A DNA stretch of 64,000 nt from Bacillus solitudinis (GCF_002797395.1 NZ_KZ454943.1:3757966-3821965), one strand, 5' to 3'. Shown: positions 1-7,655, counted from the first letter of the stretch. Numbers and translations: made by a program. The notes: generated by a model from the letters alone, not told the origin.

Positions 1-467
1 TTGAATTCCTTGAGCAAATCGTCCAAGAAGCAAACCAACGATTGCATCGTCTCTCAAATGGACAATTTCATCTAATTCGTAGCGAACGACTTGAAAAACG
101 CGGAAAGCAAAGTGGTTTAAGTCTTGATGTGTACGACAATTACACTGGACAAAACCGTGACGTCAAATCGTTATCAGGAGGGGAAAAGTTTAACGCTTCG
201 TTAAGTCTCGCTCTTGGAATGGTAGATGTTATTCAATCTCACCAAGGTGGAATCTCAATTGAAACGATGTTCATTGACGAAGGATTCGGTTCCCTTGATG
301 AAGAAACGTTAAATAAAGCAATTGACACTCTTATCGATCTTCAGAAGTCCGGTAGACTAGTCGGCGTCATTTCACATGTCCATGAACTAAAGCAGGCGAT
401 TCCTGCGATACTTGACGTAAGGAAGACGAAGGAAGGTCATAGTCAGACAACATTTATCATAAAATAG
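1..467 (+). CDS. sbcC: Exonuclease subunit SbcC, 3' end (truncated by window edge)
   Basis: The reading frame is open from base 3 and has no start inside the window, so only the C-terminal ~154 residues are present. The ABC-ATPase signature LSGGEKFNASLSLALG is followed by a Walker B/D-loop segment (MFIDEGFGSLDEE) and a late His switch (VISHVHEL), the order found in the C-terminal lobe of Rad50/SbcC-type ATPases. In this family SbcC works with the nuclease SbcD to open hairpins and process blocked DNA ends. The TTG at 42 is an internal codon, not a start. The gene stops at 467, and no clear terminator precedes the next gene. Confidence 0.9.
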   Translation, partial: EFLEQIVQEANQRLHRLSNGQFHLIRSERLEKRGKQSGLSLDVYDNYTGQNRDVKSLSGGEKFNASLSLALGMVDVIQSHQGGISIETMFIDEGFGSLDEETLNKAIDTLIDLQKSGRLVGVISHVHELKQAIPAILDVRKTKEGHSQTTFIIK

Positions 468-544
468 AATATTTTTGTTAATCTCTTGGAGAACTAGTAA
501 CTTAATGATTTCTACGTACGTTTAATGAGGAGGGGGGGAGAGAA

Positions 545-1021
545 GTGAGTATTATTTTACTTGGAATTGTATTAGCGGTAGTGTTTGCTATCATAGGAGT
601 ATTAGCTGTTAAAGGTGTATCGAATAAAACAAATGAAGGAGGACGGGCGGATATGCTTAAACTAGGTTATCATTACGCTGTTGCATTTATTACGTTAATT
701 ATGGTTATTGGCGGTGGTATTTTCGCATTTATGGCTATTGCAGACTATGTCTCACCGAACACATACGTCGAAACATTTGAAGAATACAAAAATATGTATA
801 TCTATCCACCAAAACATGAAGAATCTCAAGAGGTACAAATAGAAGTGAAAACTGATGAAGAACTTCGCGAGCAATACGATAATATGGTTCAACAACGAAA
901 AGAAAATACCAGAAATCGAGCGTTAAATAGCTTTGTTAAGAGCTTAGGTTGGGTAATTATCCCACTCCCTATCTACCTTATCTTTCAGCGTCGCATAAGA
1001 AAAGAAAAAAACGACGCGTAA
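545..1021 (+). CDS. Hypothetical membrane protein, three predicted TM segments
   Basis: This 158-aa protein starts at GTG 545, just after a G-rich Shine-Dalgarno run (AGGAGGGGGGAG). Hydrophobic stretches lie at about residues 2-22 and 42-68, with a shorter one at 133-147. Between the second and third is an acidic, Glu/Gln-rich hydrophilic segment (about 80-125) with coiled-coil-like composition. The C terminus is strongly basic (RRIRKEK). I do not recognise the family. It may be transcribed with sbcC, as it follows on the same strand after 77 bp with no obvious terminator. The next element is a dispersed repeat, which probably marks the end of the unit. Confidence 0.7.
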   Translation: MSIILLGIVLAVVFAIIGVLAVKGVSNKTNEGGRADMLKLGYHYAVAFITLIMVIGGGIFAFMAIADYVSPNTYVETFEEYKNMYIYPPKHEESQEVQIEVKTDEELREQYDNMVQQRKENTRNRALNSFVKSLGWVIIPLPIYLIFQRRIRKEKNDA

Positions 1022-1026
1022 TCAAG

Positions 1027-1161
1027 GAGGCCACTGAAAAAAGTCCCTTTTTGCAGATACGAGGAAGAAGCAATGGTTCGACACGTTGCGCTTGCTACGA
1101 GAAACCCACTCATAGCAAGCTTAAGACAAGGCAACGGTTTCGCTCATTGCTTAGTGGCCTC
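1027..1161 (+). repeat. Dispersed structured repeat, long copy 1
   Basis: A 135-bp element is bounded by a perfect 9-bp inverted repeat (GAGGCCACT / AGTGGCCTC). Its interior contains CAATGG...CGTTGCGC and a hairpin at 1090-1120 with a 12-bp stem carrying one mismatch and an AAACCCA loop. The same architecture recurs at 15257, 26961 and 49640, and short inverted-repeat-only relatives occur at 3484, 10254 and 34968. It fills the gap between the membrane protein and the pectin genes. A small reading frame crossing it is shared with the other copies only because the DNA is repeated. Confidence 0.8.
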
Positions 1162-1336
1162 TTAGAAGCATTGAAGAACGACAGCTTCACAGCTGAACTG
1201 ACTTCCCGTTGATGATACAATAGGTTTTGTAGACAGTGGATACCCTTGAATGCGCTTTAATTAGGTTGTTCACCAACTAAGATGAGGGACTTTACTAAGT
1301 TAGATATAATAAAACTAGAAAGAAGGTTGAAAGAAG

Positions 1337-2458
1337 ATGGAAACAACTACACTAAACTGGTCTCAAAGAATGGTAGATTCTGTGATGATTCGAAACCCGC
1401 TACTATCTGAAGGTGTACAAAGTGATAAATGGTCCTATGATTACGGGGTTGTGTTAAAAGGGACAGAGCTTGTTTGGAAGAAGACAGGTGATCCTAAATA
1501 TTTTAAGTATATGAAGGAAAACATGGACGCATTTGTGGACGCTGAGGGAAACATCCGTGGATATGATAGTCAGCTATTCAATATTGACCATATTAATAAC
1601 GGGAAGGTCTTACTAACCTTATATAAAGAAACAGGAGAACAGAAATACAAAAAGGCCATTGATCGATTGAGAAAGCAACTACAATCTCATCCTCGTACGT
1701 CAGAAGGTGTATTTTGGCATAAGCAAGTGTATCCATGGCAAATCTGGCTTGATGGGTTATATATGGGCGCCCCCTTTTATGCGGAGTATGTGAAAGAGTA
1801 TGGAACTGAAGAAGAATTTGCTGACATTACGAAGCAATACATATTGTGTGCCAAAAATACAAAAGACGATAAAAGTGGGCTTCTTTATCATGCATTTGAT
1901 GAAAAAAAGGTCCAGCCATGGTGCAATCCAGCCACTGGCCATTCAAAGAACTTCTGGGGACGCTCGATGGGGTGGTTCGTTATGGGTTTAGTGGATACGC
2001 TTTCATTCCTTCCTGACACTCATAAGGATCGCACAACCTTAGTCACACTACTCGAAGAAGTATTACAAGCTCTAAAAAATGTTCAAGATGATAAATCTGG
2101 AGTATGGTATCAAGTACTAGACAAAGCTGACTGCAAAGGGAATTACCTCGAAGCTTCGGCCTCTTGTATGATATTATATGCCGTTGCAAAAGGTGTCAGA
2201 CTTAAGCTGTTAAGTGAAGAGTGGAGTGCTGTTGCAGATAAAGCATATAAAGGGATTATTGACGAGTTTATTACCGTAACAAATGAAGGATTAGTCAATC
2301 TCAATAGAACGTGTCAAGTGGCTGGTTTAGGTGGTGCTGATAATAGAGATGGTACGTTTGAATATTATATTAGTGAGCCGATTATCACAAATGATTTAAA
2401 AGGAATTGGTGCCTTTATTTTAGCAAGTTCTGAAATGGAACAGGGGGATGGGAAATGA
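1337..2458 (+). CDS. Unsaturated rhamnogalacturonyl/galacturonyl hydrolase, GH105 (YteR/YesR-like)
   Basis: This 373-aa protein has the (alpha/alpha)6-barrel sequence pattern of GH105. These enzymes hydrate and release the 4,5-unsaturated uronic acid left at the non-reducing end of pectin fragments by lyases. D84 (FNIDHINNG) and D139 (WQIWLDGLYMG) match the two aspartates (D88 and D143) described for B. subtilis YteR. There is no signal peptide, so it should act in the cytoplasm on imported oligosaccharides. The start ATG follows AGAAGG. Its last four bases overlap the pectinesterase start, so the two genes form a tightly coupled operon. No transporter or lyase is present in the window. Confidence 0.88.
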   Translation: METTTLNWSQRMVDSVMIRNPLLSEGVQSDKWSYDYGVVLKGTELVWKKTGDPKYFKYMKENMDAFVDAEGNIRGYDSQLFNIDHINNGKVLLTLYKETGEQKYKKAIDRLRKQLQSHPRTSEGVFWHKQVYPWQIWLDGLYMGAPFYAEYVKEYGTEEEFADITKQYILCAKNTKDDKSGLLYHAFDEKKVQPWCNPATGHSKNFWGRSMGWFVMGLVDTLSFLPDTHKDRTTLVTLLEEVLQALKNVQDDKSGVWYQVLDKADCKGNYLEASASCMILYAVAKGVRLKLLSEEWSAVADKAYKGIIDEFITVTNEGLVNLNRTCQVAGLGGADNRDGTFEYYISEPIITNDLKGIGAFILASSEMEQGDGK

Positions 2459-3441
2459 TTGTTGCCCAAGATGGAAGTGGGGAGTTTACCACGATACAAG
2501 AGGCAATTGATAGCATACCAGAAAAGAACACAGAAAGAGTAATCCTTTCTATAAAAGCTGGGGTGTATAAAGAGAAGCTAGTAATCAATAAACCTTTCAT
2601 TTCATTAATCGGTACAAATAAAGAGAAAGTGTTGATTACATTTGGTGATTATGCAAGAAAGCTTCAAGCAAATGGTGAACAAATGGGAACGTTCTCAACA
2701 TATAGTGCGCTTATTACAGGGGAAGGTTTTGTTGCAAAAAACATAACATTTGAAAATCATGCTGGGTTGGGAACACAAGTAGGGCAGGCAGTAGCTGCCT
2801 ATGTTGATGGCGATAAAATTGAATTTCACAATTGTTCGTTTTTAGGTAGTCAGGATACTGTATTTACAGGTCCGTTGCCACCGAAGCCGAAAGAGGGTAA
2901 TCGGTTTGGTGGACCGAGAGATGGACTTGAAAGGAAAGTTGGAAGAAATTATTTTAAGAAGTGTTATATCGAAGGGGATGTTGATTTTATTTTCGGATCA
3001 GCCACAGCAATATTCCAAGAATGTGAAATTTATAGCCTAGATCGCTCTAGTGATGTAAATGGCTTTATTACTGCAGCATCAACGCCAATCGAAGAAAAGT
3101 TCGGATATGTTTTTATAGATTGTCGCTTAACAAGCAATGCTGCAGCTAATACAGTGTATTTAGGTAGACCATGGAGAAATTACGCTAAAACGGCTTTTAT
3201 CAATTGTTGGATGGGCGAGCATATCAAGGCTGAAGGCTGGCACAACTGGGATAAGCCCGATGCCGAGAAAACAACATACTATGCAGAATACAATAGTAGA
3301 GGCCCAGGTGGAAGCATGGAGAAGAGAGTAGAATGGGCGAAAGCTTTAACAAAGGATGAAGTAAAGGAATATTCAATTGAAAATGTTTTAAGAACAATCG
3401 GTTGGCCTTCTTTAAAAGAATATATAGAAGAGAAAAACTAA
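2455..3441 (+). CDS. Pectinesterase, carbohydrate esterase family 8, cytoplasmic type
   Basis: This 328-aa beta-helix protein removes methyl esters from polygalacturonate chains. The CE8 signature residues are all visible: Q111 (GQAVAA), Q133-D134 (GSQDTVF), D177 in GDVDFIFG and R238 in YLGRPWRNY. The family uses the two Asp residues as acid/base and nucleophile and the Arg for substrate binding. It lacks a secretion signal, unlike plant-pathogen pectinesterases, which fits demethylation of imported oligogalacturonides. ATG 2455 overlaps the stop of the GH105 gene (ATGA). A hairpin of the dispersed-repeat type lies 42 bp after the stop and probably terminates the operon. Confidence 0.92.
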   Translation: MIVAQDGSGEFTTIQEAIDSIPEKNTERVILSIKAGVYKEKLVINKPFISLIGTNKEKVLITFGDYARKLQANGEQMGTFSTYSALITGEGFVAKNITFENHAGLGTQVGQAVAAYVDGDKIEFHNCSFLGSQDTVFTGPLPPKPKEGNRFGGPRDGLERKVGRNYFKKCYIEGDVDFIFGSATAIFQECEIYSLDRSSDVNGFITAASTPIEEKFGYVFIDCRLTSNAAANTVYLGRPWRNYAKTAFINCWMGEHIKAEGWHNWDKPDAEKTTYYAEYNSRGPGGSMEKRVEWAKALTKDEVKEYSIENVLRTIGWPSLKEYIEEKN

Positions 3442-3483
3442 TTTTCTGTATGTGATTGATTTTCTTATTAAAAAAGGTAGTCT

Positions 3484-3525
3484 CAGGGCATTGAAAAAGG
3501 GTACTTTTCCTATTTCAGTGCCCTC
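3484..3525. repeat. Short dispersed repeat acting as probable terminator
   Basis: An imperfect inverted repeat (AGGGCATTGAAAAAGG / CCTATTTCAGTGCCCT) is the short form of the family seen at 1027. It follows the pectin operon and faces the converging gerP/Hsp20 unit, so a terminator role is plausible, though no long U-run follows. Confidence 0.6.
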
Positions 3526-3604
3526 TTAGATCAAAAAGGGTTCGGTTTTTCCCTTTGCCCTATATACTTAGGAGGGGATCACAAGTAAAAAAGAAAAAAT
3601 AACA

Positions 3605-3636
3605 ACAAAAAGATCAGCAGCTAATCGATGCTGATC
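3605..3636 (-). terminator. Terminator of the gerP-hsp20 operon
   Basis: On the minus strand a GATCAGC/GCTGATC stem is followed by TTTTTG, directly after the stop codon of the Hsp20-like gene. Confidence 0.75.
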
Positions 3637-4062
3637 CTACTCATCATCACGGATGACGATCCCTTGTTGGTTCTTATTTTTATCGGGAATTAAGCGATAC
3701 AAGTGGATTGTGAGTACACCACGACTATACGAGGCATCAATTTTATCCTTTCGAACTGAAAATGGTAATTCAATTTTACGTTTAAACGACCCTTGTGAAA
3801 TTTCCTGTTGCACTAATTGAAATCCTTCATAGTCAAGGCTGTTGTCTCCGCTAATTTCCAATACGTTTTCATAGGCGTTCAGATGAATATCTTCTACTTT
3901 TTTAATTCCCGGTAAGAATACAATACATAGTAACTCATGTCCAGATTGATAAAGGTTTACTCTAAGATGTTGTTCATTTCCATTAAAAAAGGTATTGAAA
4001 CTTTTCCAAAATTCATCTTGAAATTGTCCTTGAAAAGGCTTATTCCAATCATATGAATTCAC
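3637..4062 (-). CDS. Hsp20/alpha-crystallin family protein, CotM-like
   Basis: This 141-aa protein contains an alpha-crystallin domain from about residue 34 to 131. It shows the family features of a PGI(K) turn early in the domain and a late GVLTIHLYR segment corresponding to the GVL beta-9 motif. The C-terminal IVI motif (GIVIRDDE) resembles the I-x-I/V anchor used for oligomerisation. The likely start is GTG 4062, preceded by GTGGTGAT. It lies 26 bp after gerPF on the same strand with no terminator between, so it is probably the last gene of the sporulation-expressed gerP operon. Spore-coat Hsp20 proteins (CotM) are known, so a coat or chaperone role in the forespore/mother cell is a reasonable inference. 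Confidence 0.82.
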   Translation of the reverse strand: MNSYDWNKPFQGQFQDEFWKSFNTFFNGNEQHLRVNLYQSGHELLCIVFLPGIKKVEDIHLNAYENVLEISGDNSLDYEGFQLVQQEISQGSFKRKIELPFSVRKDKIDASYSRGVLTIHLYRLIPDKNKNQQGIVIRDDE

Positions 4063-4088
4063 TATTAATCACCACGATTCAATATAAT

Positions 4089-4307
4089 TTAAACATTTCC
4101 AGTTAGGTTTTGGTCCGCAGCGTCTGGATCAAAGGTAGTATTCATATTAAACCCATTATTGGTGTTAATAAAATCACCTGTGTTTAAGGCACCTGATCCA
4201 GAAACAGATTTAGCTGTGCTTTTTGGAGATATGTTTTGGGAGTCACCAAAATTAATAACTCCTGCATTTGAGTTGATTTTAAAAGGCCCAAGAACAATAG
4301 AAGGCAT
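4089..4307 (-). CDS. gerPF: Spore germination protein GerPF
   Basis: This 72-aa protein starts MPSIVLGPFKIN and shows the GerPA/GerPF signature: an FGDSQNISPKSTAKS block, then SGSGALNTGDF, ending in DPDAADQNLTGNV. GerP proteins help germinants pass the spore coat to reach inner-membrane receptors; the biochemical mechanism is not established. I chose ATG 4307, which follows AAAGGGTG, over an upstream in-frame start at 4373 that would run into gerPE. It is sixth in the cluster, after gerPE, and precedes the Hsp20-like gene. Confidence 0.93.
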   Translation of the reverse strand: MPSIVLGPFKINSNAGVINFGDSQNISPKSTAKSVSGSGALNTGDFINTNNGFNMNTTFDPDAADQNLTGNV

Positions 4308-4338
4308 AATAACACCCTTTTCCGTTTGTTTCTTTATT

Positions 4339-4734
4339 TTATTCGGGAGTCGGAGAATCGTTACTCGAATCATTTAGTAACTGCCTAATATGCTTTACTC
4401 TCGATTCAGCATCGATAGTTTTCGTTGACCCAATATGCATAACTCCTGCGGTAGAGAAACTTATAACATCAATATGATTGACGTGAATAAATGAAGAATC
4501 GTGATATTTTTTTAAGTTTATTTTTTCTTCGATAATTGGTTTCGGAATAGGTTGTGTGAAGAGCGGAAACGCCTCGAAATTCCCCTCATCCTCGTAAAAG
4601 AGTTCATACTCACGTTGTACGGCTAATGCTTTTGATCGCGGTGTAATGTTAAGAGAATCACCAATTTCAGCAATAGACCCATTAGAAATGTCTGTTACCG
4701 TTATGGTTTTAACGTTTGAGGTTCTTTTAAACAA
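4339..4734 (-). CDS. gerPE: Spore germination protein GerPE
   Basis: This 131-aa protein begins MFKRTSNVKTITV and contains the conserved block IGDSLNITPRSKALAVQRE followed by a Phe/Tyr-rich middle. A second GerP-like repeat follows (VMHIGSTKTIDAESRVKHIRQLL). The duplicated IG(D/S) motif suggests an internally repeated fold related to the smaller GerP proteins. It lies 14 bp downstream of gerPD and is the fifth gene of the operon. The length agrees with Bacillus GerPE. Confidence 0.93.
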   Translation of the reverse strand: MFKRTSNVKTITVTDISNGSIAEIGDSLNITPRSKALAVQREYELFYEDEGNFEAFPLFTQPIPKPIIEEKINLKKYHDSSFIHVNHIDVISFSTAGVMHIGSTKTIDAESRVKHIRQLLNDSSNDSPTPE

Positions 4735-4748
4735 ATTGTCACACTCCT

Positions 4749-4925
4749 TTATGAACGGGCAAGTGGAACGAAGGGACCAATAATTAAAGACTCTGGCGGT
4801 GTATCAAAAATGGAAGATAGCGTAATCGTATCTGTATCTCCGACTAAGAAAACCGAGGAACTTGTTACACCGATAATCCGAATCGTATCAACACAAATAT
4901 TTTTATTGACGACGGTAAAATTCAT
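4749..4925 (-). CDS. gerPD: Spore germination protein GerPD (short gene)
   Basis: A 58-aa frame starts at ATG 4925 and stops at 4749. The translation begins MNFTVVNKNICV, contains SSSVFLVGDTDTI and ends in DTPPESLIIGPFVPLARS, matching the IGD/IYLSSIFDTPPE pattern of Bacillus GerPD. Its ATG follows the gerPC TAA stop directly (TAAATG), so translation is probably coupled. Position and size match the fourth gene of gerP operons. Confidence 0.92.
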   Translation of the reverse strand: MNFTVVNKNICVDTIRIIGVTSSSVFLVGDTDTITLSSIFDTPPESLIIGPFVPLARS

Positions 4926-5546
4926 TTAAAAATCACTCTCCTTTTGTGGTAAATTCCCAATAAAGTTTTTATAGGTTTTGTGGATGTCTTCCTTTACTTT
5001 ATTTGTCGTCATTTCCTCGATCTCCGCTAATTGTTGTGGAGTTAGGTTATGAAGTTTCATTTTATTTAGATAGTGCTGAATACGATGGTCAACCTGTTTT
5101 CTAATATCTTCAATAATATAAAGTCGGTAATGGTCATCTAGTTGGTAGTTCATTTGTTTTTCAATCGAATGAATGTTCTCGTTGTAAGGTTCATTTAAAT
5201 AATCATTTATACGTTGTTGAACAGCTTCAAATATGATCGGTTGCTGATCGTTTACTTGAGGGGTATTTAATTCATGTTGATTAACCGCAAAATCCTCAAT
5301 CGAATTGTCACCATTATTTGGAGTGATGCCAATGTTTAAGGTTCCTTCAAGTCTCTCAACTTTTAATTGGTCAAACTTATACTCGATTTTCTCAATGCTA
5401 GGCGATTTGTTTTGCTTTAAGCTGTTTAACTCAGTTTGCAAATGTTGAATAGACTTCTCTAATTGGTCTATCTTTTGTTGCTGGAAATTTAGATAATTAT
5501 AAATTTGTTGGAGATTTTGTATTGTATCAGGGGTGTTGTAATACAT
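4926..5546 (-). CDS. gerPC: Spore germination protein GerPC
   Basis: This 206-aa protein is the largest member of the cluster. The first ~50 residues form a Gln-rich coiled coil (YLNFQQQKIDQLEKSIQHL). A central LNIGITPN segment follows, then a helical C-terminal half rich in Gln, Asn and charged residues. Its position as third gene and the coiled-coil start are typical of GerPC. The start ATG 5546 follows AGGAGGAGAT. Its stop codon abuts the gerPD start. Confidence 0.93.
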   Translation of the reverse strand: MYYNTPDTIQNLQQIYNYLNFQQQKIDQLEKSIQHLQTELNSLKQNKSPSIEKIEYKFDQLKVERLEGTLNIGITPNNGDNSIEDFAVNQHELNTPQVNDQQPIIFEAVQQRINDYLNEPYNENIHSIEKQMNYQLDDHYRLYIIEDIRKQVDHRIQHYLNKMKLHNLTPQQLAEIEEMTTNKVKEDIHKTYKNFIGNLPQKESDF

Positions 5547-5576
5547 GAAATCTCCTCCTTTTATCCATACAATTTT

Positions 5577-5780
5577 TTAACTAGCTGGAGGGGCAAGAGG
5601 AACAAGTGGAGGTCGAACGCCACTTGCTTCCACAGCTGGTTCGGTAAACCCGCCTGTATTATAGAGATTAGATAACGGTTTTATCATCCCGGCACTACCA
5701 ATTTGTAAAACAGAAGAGTTTGTTATTCCATCGACCCTTAGGTTGTGTATCGTAATGTTCTGGTGAATATGGAAGTTCAT
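5577..5780 (-). CDS. gerPB: Spore germination protein GerPB
   Basis: This 67-aa protein starts MNFHIHQNITIHNLRV and carries SSVLQIGSAGMIKPLSNLYNTGG, the diagnostic block of GerPB, with a Pro-rich tail (RPPLVPLAPPAS). It starts 12 bp after gerPA ends, behind an AAAGGAGGAG ribosome-binding site. It is the second gene of the operon. Confidence 0.93.
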   Translation of the reverse strand: MNFHIHQNITIHNLRVDGITNSSVLQIGSAGMIKPLSNLYNTGGFTEPAVEASGVRPPLVPLAPPAS

Positions 5781-5792
5781 ATACTCCTCCTT

Positions 5793-6014
5793 TTATAAGA
5801 CAGAGTTTACATTAGAATCATTGGCATCTTGGTCATACGTTTTTGTGACACTATGGAAATTTCTTACTTTTAAATAATCACCCGTATTAAATGAACCTGC
5901 ACCAGCAAACGTTTTTGCTGTTCCACTTGGAGACAATGTAAACACGTCACCAATATTAAACACACCGCTACTTCCTATACTGATAACTTTTACTGCACCG
6001 ACTATCGCTGGCAT
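5793..6014 (-). CDS. gerPA: Spore germination protein GerPA
   Basis: This 73-aa protein starts [13 protein letters not shown] and contains [18 protein letters not shown] and [11 protein letters not shown], then ends in [13 protein letters not shown], the layout shared by GerPA and GerPF. It is the promoter-proximal gene, with a sigma-K-type promoter about 35-60 bp upstream. The start follows AAAAGGTGGG. All six gerP genes are present and intact in the order A-B-C-D-E-F. Confidence 0.93.
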   Translation of the reverse strand: MPAIVGAVKVISIGSSGVFNIGDVFTLSPSGTAKTFAGAGSFNTGDYLKVRNFHSVTKTYDQDANDSNVNSVL

Positions 6015-6047
6015 CTAAAGACCCACCTTTTTACCTATAGCTATTAA

Positions 6048-6074
6048 TAGAGTATGTTGAGTCGTGATAAATGT
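6048..6074 (-). promoter_or_regulatory. Sigma-K-type promoter for the gerP operon
   Basis: Reading the minus strand, GAAC is followed after exactly 16 bp by CATACTCTA. This matches the Bacillus sigma-K pattern (AC, 16-17 bp, CATAnnnTA) without mismatch, 34 bp upstream of gerPA. gerP in B. subtilis is expressed late in the mother cell under sigma-K, which supports the call. Confidence 0.75.
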
Positions 6075-6166
6075 TCATATTTGAATATGTAAATTATAGT
6101 ACGTCTTCAGTTGAACACAGATAGTAGGGAGGGCTTCTTAACACTTTATTCAACAAATGTAATATA

Positions 6167-6203
6167 AAAAAGGGAAAGCACCGTAAATAAGGGGTTTCCC
6201 AAG
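6167..6203 (-). terminator. Probable terminator of the cotJ operon
   Basis: On the minus strand GGGAAA and TTTCCC flank a 17-nt loop and are followed by TTTTTTATA, about 80 bp after the cotJC stop. The stem is only 6 bp. Confidence 0.5.
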
Positions 6204-6282
6204 TGATATTATTTTAATAACTTTGCGAAGGCGAATTTGAAAGGGAAATAGAAGACCCAAACATCGTTGTTTTGTTTGGCGA

Positions 6283-6852
6283 TTAAAAATGTGCTTTTTT
6301 ATCTCGTTCTTCTTTTAACAGTTCAACAGCTTCTTTAAATCGCTGTGCATGGACGATTTCCCTTTCGCGTAAAAAACGAAGACCGTCATTTAAATCAGGA
6401 TCGTCTGACACATCAATAATCCATTGGTAGGTTGCTCGAGCCTTTTCTTCCGCTGCAATGTCCTCGTATAGGTCTGCAATTGGGTCACCCTTTGCTTGAA
6501 TGTAGCTGGCCGTCCAAGGTACTCCTGCTGCATTTTGATAAAAGAGCGCATTATCATGGTTAACATAATGATCAGCGAGTCCTGCTTCTTTCATTTGTTC
6601 AGGTGTAGCATCTTTCGTTAATTTATATATCATAGTAGCGATCATTTCTAAATGGGCAAATTCTTCTGTTCCAATATCGGTTAACAAGCCAATTACTTTT
6701 TCAGGGATTGTATATCTTTGATTTAAATAACGCAGTGCTGCAGCGAGCTCGCCATCAGCACCGCCATATTGTTCAATTAAGTATTTTGCAAGAGTTGGAT
6801 TACATGTGCTGACTTTTACTGGGTATTGTAACTTTTTCTCATAAATCCACAA
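6283..6852 (-). CDS. cotJC: Spore coat protein CotJC, manganese-catalase family
   Basis: This 189-aa ferritin-like protein has paired acidic/His helices (GTEEFAHLEM and REREIVHAQRF), which in the Mn-catalase family hold the dinuclear metal site. The N terminus MWIYEKKLQYPVKV is characteristic of CotJC. In B. subtilis it is a sigma-E-dependent coat component assembled together with CotJA; catalase activity of this homologue is inferred from the family only. It ends the cotJA-cotJB-cotJC operon. Confidence 0.95.
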   Translation of the reverse strand: MWIYEKKLQYPVKVSTCNPTLAKYLIEQYGGADGELAAALRYLNQRYTIPEKVIGLLTDIGTEEFAHLEMIATMIYKLTKDATPEQMKEAGLADHYVNHDNALFYQNAAGVPWTASYIQAKGDPIADLYEDIAAEEKARATYQWIIDVSDDPDLNDGLRFLREREIVHAQRFKEAVELLKEERDKKAHF

Positions 6853-6874
6853 AAAGATCCACCTCTTTCAGATT

Positions 6875-7141
6875 TTATAGTTGCCATGGCCAAGGCGACT
6901 CATTCCAATTCCAAGGGTACCCACTATAACTATTTCCGTATTGTTGCAAGGGTCCGTAAACTTTTTCAATATCAATTTTAAGTTGCTGGCGGACTTGAGA
7001 CATTTGATTAAATTGTTGAATGGCAGTCATGTCATTTGGGTGCGTGTCTAAATATAACGTTAAGTCAACGAGTACAAAATCTACTGCTTGCAATTCTTCC
7101 ATTTGCTGATAAAATTGCGGCGGTAGCTGTTTGGGGCTCAT
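6875..7141 (-). CDS. cotJB: Spore coat protein CotJB
   Basis: This 88-aa protein has the CotJB helical core (FVLVDLTLYLDTHPND, then a Gln-rich helix) and ends in a Tyr/Trp/Pro-rich tail (SGYPWNWNESPWPWQL). Its ATG overlaps the cotJA stop by 4 bp, and cotJC begins 22 bp downstream. It is needed for assembly of the other CotJ proteins in the coat in B. subtilis. Confidence 0.93.
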   Translation of the reverse strand: MSPKQLPPQFYQQMEELQAVDFVLVDLTLYLDTHPNDMTAIQQFNQMSQVRQQLKIDIEKVYGPLQQYGNSYSGYPWNWNESPWPWQL

Positions 7142-7371
7142 GTGGTATTCTCCTTTCTTAATTCACAAGGGCCATAGTAGGGATCGTAAAAATACTTCCA
7201 CACTGTACCTGCATATAAAGCTTCACGCGGTGAGAATTGAGGTAAATTTGGTGGTTGATAGGTGAGGTATAGATTTGGAGCTGTTACATAGGTCTTTACC
7301 GTTATCGGTGGACAAGGGTCATACGGACTGGCGTAGGGATAATAATGCTTTCTAGATGTAAAATCGCCCAT
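7138..7371 (-). CDS. cotJA: Spore coat-associated protein CotJA
   Basis: This 77-aa protein is rich in Tyr and Pro (HYYPYASPYDPCPPI) with the family core FSPREALYAGTVWKYFYDPY. The start follows AAAGGAGGAG. It is the first gene of the three-gene coat operon and overlaps cotJB by 4 bp. Confidence 0.92.
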   Translation of the reverse strand: MGDFTSRKHYYPYASPYDPCPPITVKTYVTAPNLYLTYQPPNLPQFSPREALYAGTVWKYFYDPYYGPCELRKENTT

Positions 7372-7408
7372 GAAGTTAACTCCTCCTTTAAAATAACGAA
7401 CCTATAAC

Positions 7409-7416
7409 AATGTATG
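7409..7416 (-). promoter_or_regulatory. Candidate sigma-E -10 element for cotJABC
   Basis: CATACATT on the minus strand, 38 bp upstream of cotJA, fits the sigma-E -10 consensus (CATACAnT). The -35 match (AGTATT or nearby) is weak and spaced longer than ideal, so only the -10 is called. Confidence 0.45.
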
Positions 7417-7626
7417 AGAGGAGAGCTAATCCTAAATACTTATAGAAGGAAATTTTTAATTTAAAATTAATTCAGGTTTATCAAAACGCTATAAGTCAAC
7501 GGATGCTTAGTAAATAAACACAAAAAATAAATACAAAAAATTGTCCAGAATCGCCTAGCTTTAAGCAAATAGAGGCCGAAATATTGCCATAATTTCACCT
7601 AGCGAGAAAAAACTTTAAAATAATAT

Positions 7627-7655
7627 TTGCTTTTCCAAAAATTATCTGTTATTCT
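7627..7655 (+). promoter_or_regulatory. Sigma-A-type promoter of the cold-shock gene
   Basis: TTGCTT and TATTCT are separated by 17 bp. This predicts a ~115-nt 5' leader before the csp ATG at 7778, the long AU-rich leader typical of cold-shock mRNAs. The rest of 7417-7626 shows no gene. Confidence 0.5.

Noticed and set aside
949-1212. 87-codon frame overlapping the end of the first membrane protein gene
   Set aside because: It is created by the dispersed repeat; similar translations in other copies (27091-26828 and 49815-49570, minus) reflect shared DNA, with no ribosome-binding site.
4159-4377. Plus-strand frame across gerPF/gerPE
   Set aside because: It is the complement of two well-supported gerP genes.
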